A DNA stretch of 5,088 nucleotides. Source: Lentisphaeria bacterium. GTDB taxonomy: Bacteria; Verrucomicrobiota; Lentisphaeria; Victivallales; GWF2-50-93. Position numbers and translations under genes: made by a program. The notes below the pieces were generated by a model that was given only the letters and a program-made list of their open reading frames with translations, had not been told where the DNA came from and searched no databases. Of this stretch, positions 1 through 5,088 are shown in pieces (within the stretch, counting starts at the first letter, position 1; the number at the start of each line of letters is the position of its first letter). Location: positions 1-5,088 of the forward strand of contig JAGVIF010000224.1 of NCBI GenBank assembly GCA_020056205.1. The letters are read 5' to 3'.

Positions 1-222
1 AAAAGACAATGAACCGTATTGATTTTGCATTTTTCTTTTGTATAAGTTCAGCAAAGGACGGGGTTTGCTGAACTTATACCTTGCGAGCCCTCCGATGGCG
101 TCTGCAACGGCGCGGTTTATGAGTTCTGCAATTGGCTCTAAGTTTTTGATAATAAACGATGCGCCTACGCCGCGCTGCTCAAACGCAAAATGTAGGTTAA
201 TAATTCCTGAAATTTTTCTCAT
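1..222 (-). CDS. Partial reading frame of unknown function, running off the left edge
   Basis: On the minus strand an ATG at 222 opens a frame that stays free of stops to the window edge (74 codons); an in-frame TAA lies four codons upstream of that ATG. The peptide begins MRKISGIINLHFAFEQRG and continues through a helical-looking stretch (EPIAELINRAVADAIGGLAR, about residues 34-53). I do not recognise it. It overlaps the end of the preceding gene by 26 bp in another frame, so translation could be coupled; no clear Shine-Dalgarno site precedes the ATG. Residues from about 53 to 67 are encoded by the 40-79 inverted repeat, which is unusual inside a gene. The opposite strand is also open here (TTG at 38 to 280), so coding direction is not secure. 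Composition favours the minus strand, because the plus-strand peptide is Ser-, Pro- and Phe-rich like a shadow frame. Confidence 0.4.
   Translation of the reverse strand, partial: MRKISGIINLHFAFEQRGVGASFIIKNLEPIAELINRAVADAIGGLARYKFSKPRPLLNLYKRKMQNQYGSLSF
40..79. repeat. Perfect 16-bp inverted repeat (hairpin) with 8-nt loop
   Basis: The left arm GTATAAGTTCAGCAAA (40-55) and the right arm TTTGCTGAACTTATAC (64-79) are exact reverse complements around the loop GGACGGGG (56-63). Neither strand has a T-tract immediately after the stem. On the plus strand the stem is followed by CTTGCGAG, and on the minus strand by an A-rich run, so this is not a standard intrinsic terminator. It lies within an open frame on both strands and could be a palindromic repeat element, an operator, or a structured element in the mRNA. 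Pairing stops abruptly at both ends, which argues against a fold-back assembly chimera. Confidence 0.75.
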
Positions 223-859
223 CCGGAAATTTTACGAGAATATTTTTCAATTTCAATGTTTTATCTCTGAAAAACCATGAATAGAAAAATTTTTCCACGC
301 TTTCGCGGGCTGGTTCGCGGACAATATTAACGGCATTTGGGCTAATACCCCTTTGAAAGGCAAATTTAGAGAGAGTTTTCTTCATCTCATCGAGTTTCGC
401 CTTTTCTTTTGTTATCAGGTATCCCCCTGAATAAAATGCTTTAATCGAGCCGGTGTCAATGGCGGGAGGTCTCAGTTCAATCGGAGGCGCGTCTATAAAA
501 AGTATTTCGCCGCGATACCGGATTTTCCATTTCTCCCGCTCCGATGAAACTGTGTAGGTATATAAAACATTGAATTCGAGGGAATAATCAGCCTCGGATT
601 TTACTGTGAACCATTTGTAAAAAGGAATGCTAAACTCCTTTATCTCCTTCTGTTCAAGCTTTTCTGTGGTGTTCCTCTCCGCAAGTTCCAAATTCGAAAG
701 CTGATTCAAAAATTCGGTGTTATCCCATATTTCCGTTATGGCAATTTTTTTTACCAACGGACTGCGGTTTTCCCACAGGTAAACGCCAAGAGACAAGGTG
801 AATATTATCAGTACTGCTCCGACCAAACAGCCGAACTTGAATTTATTGCCGCTAATCAT
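197..859 (-). CDS. Membrane-anchored protein of unknown function (DUF4230-like layout)
   Basis: A 220-residue protein. The N-terminus has two lysines (K6, K8) followed by one hydrophobic segment at about residues 10-29, then a mostly soluble domain. This predicts a single N-in membrane anchor with the rest outside the cytoplasm. C11 is not in a lipobox, so it is not a lipoprotein. The soluble part has a Glu/Lys-rich helix (about 55-75), alternating strand-like stretches (about 90-122), a Pro-rich turn (APPIELRPPAID, 124-135) and a long helix (about 150-168), followed by an amphipathic C-terminal region. This order of strands, a 'PP-E' turn and long helices recalls DUF4230 proteins, but that match is from memory and weak. 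The ATG at 859 is preceded by GGAAG at about 10 nt spacing. It lies 42 bp downstream of the receiver-kinase gene with no terminator between, so the two are probably co-transcribed. Its end overlaps the next frame by 26 bp. Function unknown. Confidence 0.75.
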   Translation of the reverse strand: MISGNKFKFGCLVGAVLIIFTLSLGVYLWENRSPLVKKIAITEIWDNTEFLNQLSNLELAERNTTEKLEQKEIKEFSIPFYKWFTVKSEADYSLEFNVLYTYTVSSEREKWKIRYRGEILFIDAPPIELRPPAIDTGSIKAFYSGGYLITKEKAKLDEMKKTLSKFAFQRGISPNAVNIVREPARESVEKFFYSWFFRDKTLKLKNILVKFPDEKNFRNY

Positions 860-901
860 TTATTTTATTTCTTCCACGCGGATCTTTTGAGTCTTTTCGT
901 T

Positions 902-2233
902 CTAAAAAGAATCTTTCCCATGATTCAGATTTGTCATGAATTTTTTAAGTTCATCGGCCACTATTTCCATAGATTTGCGACGGTCGGAGGGAACTTTGGC
1001 AAGGCATTTTCCGCATATTATCTCATCGAATTCGAAAGGAATATCACTTCTGAATTTTCTGATAGGGTCCGGAATCTTTGACAGGTGTTTTTTATAGAGG
1101 TCGTTTGAGCTTTCGCCGACGAACGGAGGGGAACCGGTTGCCAAGTGGTAAATCGTTGCCCCGAAAGAATATATATCTGAAGGTTCTGTCGCTGTTTCTC
1201 CCTCGAATATCTCCGGCGGCATGTATATCGGAGTTCCGAGTATGAAGCCGTCTCTTGTAATGTGCAGGGAGTCCGCTTTTTTGGCTATTCCGAAATCTAT
1301 CAATTTCGGCGACTGGCTTACGACATCGAACAAGATATTCTTCAGCTTTATGTCGCGGTGTATGATTTTGTGCGAATGCAATTCAGACATGGCTCTGGCA
1401 ATTCCATGGGCGATTACGAAACAGTTTTGCAAAGGAATTCTCCCTTTTGTTATAAGGTAATCCTCGAGGTCAAGTCCTTCGACATATTCCATCACAACGA
1501 ATGGGACTGAATGGTGGAAACCTTTTTCAACGAAGCTGACTATGTTGGGATGTCTGAATTTTTCCATTATGGTCATTTCGTTTTGAAAGCGCGATACGAC
1601 ATCGGGAAATTCGGCGGCGTGTTTCGCAAGAATTTTCAGGGAGTAAAACTTTTTGTCTTTAAGACCGCTCACCTTGAATACGATTGATGATTTTCCCCAG
1701 CCTAAAGAGTCTGTTATTACAAACTGATCTATTTGGTCGCCGATATAGGGAATTTCAGGCCTGTCAGGATGAATTAATTTAGATTGGATAGAAATGTTGT
1801 TCATCCGCAAATTTGCGAATTTCGCAAGATGGAGTTTCACTCTCACGAGCAGTTCGGTCGGGCTGAACGGCTTGGGGATAAAATCGTCGGCTTCGGAGTC
1901 AAGCACCCTTGTGTAAATGTCTTCTATGTCGTATCCGGATATGAGAATCACCGGAATTTCCGGACTGAATGATTTTATTTTTTTGCACAGTTCAAAGCCA
2001 TTGATTCCAGGCAGGACGACATCCGTTATCACAAGGCTGAAATGGTTATTAACGGTAATATTTTTAGATATGAATTCTTCCGCGTTCTTAAAAATGGCGA
2101 ATGATTTGAAACCGGCCGAGTTCAGAACTTTTGATATCATTGAAGATACAAACAAGTCATCGTCCACAACGCATATCCTCATATTTTCAGGGGATTGAAT
2201 CTTTACGGTTTTTACGGAATTATCCTCTGTCAT
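902..2233 (-). CDS. Response-regulator receiver fused to a Hanks-type serine/threonine protein kinase
   Basis: A 443-residue cytoplasmic protein with two complete signalling domains. The receiver (about 18-140) has the acidic pocket (VVDDD, 22-26), phospho-acceptor D71 (TDVVLPG), switch S99 and conserved K121 (KPF). The kinase (about 170-433) has a Gly-rich loop (G178, G180, V185, with Ser in place of the usual third Gly), ATP-binding K200, helix-C E219, catalytic HRDIKLKN (H292, D294, K296, N299), DFG (313-315), activation-loop Thr at 326 and 334, PPE (339-341), D353 and R419. Every catalytic residue is present, so it should be active. By family knowledge it would be an RD kinase, activated by activation-loop phosphorylation. 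There is no membrane segment and no PASTA or other sensor domain; input presumably comes through phosphorylation of D71 by a histidine kinase encoded elsewhere. The start at 2233 has a purine-rich site (GGAG, 11 nt upstream); M18 would be too late, as it would remove residues before the first receiver strand only marginally but lacks a better site. It is divergent from leuS. Confidence 0.95.
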   Translation of the reverse strand: MTEDNSVKTVKIQSPENMRICVVDDDLFVSSMISKVLNSAGFKSFAIFKNAEEFISKNITVNNHFSLVITDVVLPGINGFELCKKIKSFSPEIPVILISGYDIEDIYTRVLDSEADDFIPKPFSPTELLVRVKLHLAKFANLRMNNISIQSKLIHPDRPEIPYIGDQIDQFVITDSLGWGKSSIVFKVSGLKDKKFYSLKILAKHAAEFPDVVSRFQNEMTIMEKFRHPNIVSFVEKGFHHSVPFVVMEYVEGLDLEDYLITKGRIPLQNCFVIAHGIARAMSELHSHKIIHRDIKLKNILFDVVSQSPKLIDFGIAKKADSLHITRDGFILGTPIYMPPEIFEGETATEPSDIYSFGATIYHLATGSPPFVGESSNDLYKKHLSKIPDPIRKFRSDIPFEFDEIICGKCLAKVPSDRRKSMEIVADELKKFMTNLNHGKDSF

Positions 2234-2234
2234 G

Positions 2235-2248
2235 CCTTCTTCTTCTCC
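2235..2248 (-). promoter_or_regulatory. Ribosome binding site of the receiver-kinase gene
   Basis: Read on the minus strand this is GGAGAAGAAGAAGG, directly upstream of the ATG at 2233. GGAG is 11 nt from the start, slightly long, but the whole stretch is purine-only. It supports 2233 as the start rather than the internal Met18. Confidence 0.55.
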
Positions 2249-2276
2249 GTTTGTAAGATTTGAGATGAAAATACAG

Positions 2277-2304
2277 TTGAAAATATAGCATAAAGTTATA
2301 TTTT
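2277..2304 (+). promoter_or_regulatory. Candidate promoter for leuS
   Basis: TTGAAA (2277-2282) is followed after 16 nt by TATTTT (2299-2304). Both hexamers are moderate matches to sigma-70 consensus. Transcription would start near 2311 and give a leader of about 47 nt. That is too short for a T-box or a classical leucine leader-peptide attenuator, and I see neither in the 124-bp gap. The site overlaps the opposing promoter candidate almost completely. Confidence 0.3.
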
Positions 2305-2310
2305 ACGCAA
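2282..2310 (-). promoter_or_regulatory. Candidate sigma-70-type promoter for the leftward signalling operon
   Basis: On the minus strand, a -35 TTGCGT (2310-2305) is followed after 17 nt by a -10 TATATT (2287-2282) that is preceded by TGC, giving an extended -10 (TGnTATATT). The -10 matches 5 of 6 consensus positions and the -35 matches 3 of 6. The predicted transcript start is near 2275, giving a leader of about 42 nt before the receiver-kinase ATG. This is a consensus match by eye, in AT-rich DNA, so false positives are possible. Confidence 0.45.
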
Positions 2311-2348
2311 TTCCTTTTTAAAGAAAAAACAATAGAACTGAGGAATTT

Positions 2349-2352
2349 GAGG
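2349..2352 (+). promoter_or_regulatory. leuS ribosome binding site
   Basis: GAGG is separated by five A residues from the ATG at 2358. Together with the conserved N-terminus of the encoded protein, it fixes this start. Confidence 0.7.
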
Positions 2353-2357
2353 AAAAA

Positions 2358-4829
2358 ATGGATTTGAACGTTAATGACTATGATTTTAAGAAGATAGAGA
2401 AAAAGTGGCAGACGTTTTGGGAGAAAAATAGCATCTTCAAAGCGGAGGATTTCTCTAAAAAGAAGAAATTCTATTGCCTGGTGGAATTCCCGTATCCGTC
2501 CGGAGACGGGCTTCACGTAGGGCATCCGCGTTCATACACCGCCCTTGACATTGTCGCAAGAAAAAGGCGGATGCAGGGAGAAAATGTCCTTTTTCCGATG
2601 GGCTTCGACAGCTTTGGGCTTCCGGCCGAAAATTATGCCATAAAGACGGGTGTTCATCCAAGCATTATAACTAAAAAAAATATGGAGAAATTTGTTGCTC
2701 AACTGAAATCTCTCGGGTTTTCGTTTGATTGGGATAGAGCCTTTTCAACGACAGACCCGGAATACTATCGCTGGACGCAGTGGATATTCCTGAAGTTTTA
2801 CGAGAAAGGGCTTGCGTACAAGGCGAAAATGCCGATAAACTGGTGTCTTTCCTGCAAGACAGGCCTCGCGAACGAAGAGATTGTTGACGGTTGCTGCGAA
2901 CGTTGCGGAGGAGATGTTGAAAAGAGGGAGATCGAGCAGTGGATGTTGAAAATAACGGCATACGCCGAGAAGCTCATCGAAGGCCTCAACGGCATTGATT
3001 TCCTGGAGAAGATAAAAACCCAGCAGATAAACTGGATCGGGCGCTCCGAAGGAGCCGAACTTGATTTTGAAATTGACGGAATGAACGAAAAAATAAGGGT
3101 TTATACGACTCGCCCCGACACTCTTTTCGGCGCGACGTATATGGTTCTTTCTCCGGAGCACAGGCTTGTGCCTAAAATCACGGCTGAAAATAATAGGAAC
3201 GCCGTGGAGGAATATTGCCGCAAATCTTTGAAGATTAGCGACTTGGAAAGGACCGATCTGAAAAAGGAAAAAAACGGAGTCTTTATCGGAGCTTACGCCA
3301 TAAATCCCGTGAACGGAGAGAAAATCCCCGTGTGGATAGCGGATTATGTCCTCACAAGTTATGGCTCTGGCGCTATTATGGCTGTTCCGTCCCACGATAA
3401 AAGAGACTTTGAATTCGCTGAAAAATTCGGGCTTCCGATTCGCTGCATAAATTGTCCCGACAAAGCCTCCGCCGACGCCGCCGGCGTTTCGATTGAGGAT
3501 ATTCTATCGGGGAAAACCTGCTGGCCGGGCGAGGGGAGATTGATAAATTCCTCCAATGCCTGCGGCCTTGACATAAACGGATTGAGCATTGCGGACGCAA
3601 AATCCAAGACGATAGAGTGGATTGAAAAAAATGAGATCGGCAAGGCGAAGGTGAATTACAAACTGCGCGACTGGGTTTTTTCCCGTCAGAGATATTGGGG
3701 CGAGCCTATCCCTATGATAAAGTGCCCAAAATGCGGCTGGACGCCGGTTCCCGAATCGGATTTGCCCGTTCTTCTCCCGGACGTTGAGAAATACCAACCC
3801 GCCGGCAACGGAGAGTCTCCTCTCGCCGCAATTTCCGAATGGGTGAATGCGCCGTGTCCAAAATGCGGAGAGCCTGCGCGCAGGGAGACGGACACAATGC
3901 CCAACTGGGCCGGTTCTTCGTGGTATTTTCTGCGCTACGTCGATCCTAAAAATAACAAGCGTTTCGCCGATATGGAAAAGTTGAAATACTGGATGCCGGT
4001 TGATTGGTATAACGGAGGCATGGAGCATACAACCTTACACCTGCTTTACTCGCGCTTCTGGAATATTTTCCTTCACGACTGCGGTTTGGTTCCGGTCAGC
4101 GAACCCTACGCGAAGCGGACTTCACACGGCATGCTTCTCGGCGAGGGCGGAGAAAAAATGTCAAAGTCAAGAGGCAATGTCATAAATCCCGACGATGTCG
4201 TGAACGCCTACGGAGCGGATGTTTTCAGGGTTTATGAGATGTTCATAGGCCCCTTTGATCAGGCCGCCTCGTGGGACGCAAAAGGCATTGCGGGGACGGA
4301 CAGATTCATCCGCAGGATATGGAAGATGATTACGGAATCCGAGATATCGGATGCTGTTACAACAAGGGAGCAGGCGCGCATTCTCCATTCCACATTGAAG
4401 AAGGTGTCGCATGATATAGAGAGCCTTGACCTCAATACGGCAATCAGCCAGATGATGATATTTGTGAATGAATTCTCCGGAGAGGGGAAAATTCCGCGCG
4501 CGGCGGCGGAAGACTTCCTCAAGGTTCTTTCGCCATTCGCCCCTCACACCGCCGAGGAGTTGTGGAGCAGGCTCGGGAATGAAAGCCCGATTTCTCTTCA
4601 ACCCTGGCCGGAATATGATGAAGCCTTGACGAAAGCCGATGAAGTTGAGATACTTGTGCAAATCAACGGAAAACCAAAACTGAGATTCACCGCGCCGGCG
4701 GGAAGCTCCAAAGACGCGCTTTTGAAAAATGCTCTCGACAACCCTGAAATAAAAAAAAGCGTTGAAGGCAAAGAACTGCTGAAAACTATTTGTGTGCCGG
4801 ACAGACTTGTTAATTTAGTCATAAAATAA
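2358..4829 (+). CDS. leuS: Leucine--tRNA ligase (leucyl-tRNA synthetase, class Ia)
   Basis: Charges tRNA-Leu with leucine using ATP, in the cytoplasm. The 823-residue length sits between the short Bacillus-type enzyme (about 804) and E. coli LeuRS (860). Visible in order: the HIGH-type motif HVGH (53-56) in the Rossmann catalytic core; a Cys4 zinc site (C163, C166, C180, C183); the CP1 editing domain with TTRPDT (250-255) and GSGAIMAVPSHDKRD (ending at D350), the threonine-rich and Asp elements that hydrolyse mischarged tRNA; RDWVFSRQRYWGEP (437-450); a second Cys4 site (C456, C459, C500, C503); KMSKS (600-604); a helical anticodon-binding domain; and a small C-terminal domain from about 765. 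The leucine-specific insertion that precedes KMSKS in E. coli is essentially absent, as in Bacillus-type enzymes. Catalysis and proofreading both look intact. GAGG five nt upstream fixes the start. A small basic gene follows 10 bp downstream, probably in the same transcript. Confidence 0.99.
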   Translation: MDLNVNDYDFKKIEKKWQTFWEKNSIFKAEDFSKKKKFYCLVEFPYPSGDGLHVGHPRSYTALDIVARKRRMQGENVLFPMGFDSFGLPAENYAIKTGVHPSIITKKNMEKFVAQLKSLGFSFDWDRAFSTTDPEYYRWTQWIFLKFYEKGLAYKAKMPINWCLSCKTGLANEEIVDGCCERCGGDVEKREIEQWMLKITAYAEKLIEGLNGIDFLEKIKTQQINWIGRSEGAELDFEIDGMNEKIRVYTTRPDTLFGATYMVLSPEHRLVPKITAENNRNAVEEYCRKSLKISDLERTDLKKEKNGVFIGAYAINPVNGEKIPVWIADYVLTSYGSGAIMAVPSHDKRDFEFAEKFGLPIRCINCPDKASADAAGVSIEDILSGKTCWPGEGRLINSSNACGLDINGLSIADAKSKTIEWIEKNEIGKAKVNYKLRDWVFSRQRYWGEPIPMIKCPKCGWTPVPESDLPVLLPDVEKYQPAGNGESPLAAISEWVNAPCPKCGEPARRETDTMPNWAGSSWYFLRYVDPKNNKRFADMEKLKYWMPVDWYNGGMEHTTLHLLYSRFWNIFLHDCGLVPVSEPYAKRTSHGMLLGEGGEKMSKSRGNVINPDDVVNAYGADVFRVYEMFIGPFDQAASWDAKGIAGTDRFIRRIWKMITESEISDAVTTREQARILHSTLKKVSHDIESLDLNTAISQMMIFVNEFSGEGKIPRAAAEDFLKVLSPFAPHTAEELWSRLGNESPISLQPWPEYDEALTKADEVEILVQINGKPKLRFTAPAGSSKDALLKNALDNPEIKKSVEGKELLKTICVPDRLVNLVIK

Positions 4830-4834
4830 GGAGG
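4828..4834 (+). promoter_or_regulatory. Full-consensus Shine-Dalgarno overlapping the leuS stop codon
   Basis: AAGGAGG begins within the leuS TAA (4827-4829) and lies 5 nt before the ATG at 4840. It is the strongest ribosome binding site in the window. It implies efficient translation of the short downstream gene and possible coupling to leuS termination. Confidence 0.85.
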
Positions 4835-4839
4835 CTAAA

Positions 4840-4944
4840 ATGGGACAACAGACAAACAAAATCCAGAAAAGAGCGAGAAGAAACAAATACCTTGAGAGAG
4901 TCAAGGACCGCATCAAAGCGGACAAAGCCAAGAAAAAAAAATAA
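4840..4944 (+). CDS. Very small, highly basic protein (34 residues), possibly ribosome- or RNA-associated
   Basis: A 34-codon gene. The protein begins MGQQTNKIQKRARRNKYLER and ends in four lysines. It has 15 Lys/Arg against 3 Asp/Glu (net charge about +12), no cysteine, no hydrophobic segment, and an amphipathic helical pattern in the middle. That composition is typical of RNA-binding tails and tiny ribosomal proteins such as bTHX. I recall similar MGQQ-NK--KR-RR peptides annotated as hypothetical in PVC-group bacteria, but cannot verify this. The case for a real gene is the perfect AAGGAGG 5 nt upstream, the clean ATG and TAA, and the 10-bp spacing after leuS. The last codons form a run of nine A's next to TAA, prone to polymerase slippage. 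Function is inferred from composition only. Confidence 0.75.
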   Translation: MGQQTNKIQKRARRNKYLERVKDRIKADKAKKKK

Positions 4945-5036
4945 GACGGCTTATTGAACCGCAAAACTTGGGTTCATCCACGCTTTGTCTTATGAGCCAA
5001 TTGCAAAAGTCAAAACCAGCGCCGATGAAGGAGATT

Positions 5037-5088
5037 ATGAAATTCAGACAAGCCTCAAAACCGGAGGCATACCCAAAGCGGTATGTCG
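5037..5088 (+). CDS. Possible 5' end of a further gene, frame unresolved
   Basis: An ATG at 5037 with AAGGAG three nt upstream opens a frame to the window edge (17 codons, MKFRQASKPEAYPKRYV). The spacing is shorter than usual. The same frame is open back to 4941 with other ATGs at 4992 and 5025, which lack a Shine-Dalgarno site. A competing frame, open after a TGA at 4955 and with only a TTG (4985) as start, reads EPIAKVKTSADEGDYEIQTS, which has a more protein-like composition and purine-first codons. The product is not recognisable from either reading. The gap 4945-5036 holds no clear promoter or terminator. Confidence 0.25.
   Translation, partial: MKFRQASKPEAYPKRYV

Noticed and set aside
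38..280. Plus-strand 80-codon open frame at the left end
   Set aside because: It starts with TTG, lacks a Shine-Dalgarno site, crosses into the well-supported minus-strand gene, and has shadow-like composition.
2234..2357. T-box riboswitch or leader-peptide attenuator upstream of leuS
   Set aside because: The gap is only 124 bp, with a short predicted leader, no leucine-codon-rich mini-gene, and no terminator hairpin with a T-run.
2745..3395. 216-codon minus-strand open frame inside leuS
   Set aside because: It lies wholly antisense to an unmistakable LeuRS coding region and its peptide matches no recognisable protein pattern.
4955..4976. TGAACC / GGTTCA inverted repeat as a terminator after the small gene
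   Set aside because: The stem is only 6 bp with a 10-nt loop and no T-run follows, so it is too weak to call.
34..5012. Shared 12-mer GAGCCAATTGCA near both ends of the window (minus strand near 142-154, plus strand near 4994-5006)
   Set aside because: A single 12-base match in 5 kb is expected by chance, and flanking similarity does not continue.

Overview
This 5.1 kb window has the look of an ordinary bacterial chromosome segment of moderate GC content, with tightly packed genes. The organism cannot be named from the sequence. A short LeuRS of the Bacillus-like type with two Cys4 zinc sites, a response-regulator/Ser-Thr-kinase fusion, and a tiny basic protein starting MGQQTNK suggest an uncultured environmental lineage. 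The last of these resembles small proteins I recall from the PVC superphylum, but that is weak evidence.

Layout. A leftward (minus strand) group occupies positions 1-2233. In transcription order it holds a receiver-kinase fusion (2233-902), a membrane-anchored protein of unknown function (859-197), and an overlapping reading frame that runs off the left edge (222-1). A perfect 16-bp inverted repeat with an 8-nt loop lies inside that last frame (40-79). A 124-bp AT-rich divergent intergenic region (2234-2357) carries overlapping promoter candidates for both directions. Rightward come leuS (2358-4829), a 34-residue very basic protein (4840-4944) behind a full-consensus Shine-Dalgarno site that overlaps the leuS stop, and about 140 bp (4945-5088) in which a further gene probably begins but whose frame is unresolved.

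How the genes fit together. leuS is housekeeping: it charges tRNA-Leu. The small basic protein is co-transcribed with it by position and is probably a nucleic-acid or ribosome-binding peptide (inference). The leftward group looks like a signalling unit. Its first gene joins a phospho-accepting receiver to a complete Hanks-type kinase. The next gene encodes an anchored, probably extracytoplasmic protein. No histidine kinase, phosphatase or obvious kinase substrate is present in the window. I see no RNA genes, CRISPR arrays, insertion sequences or phage genes.
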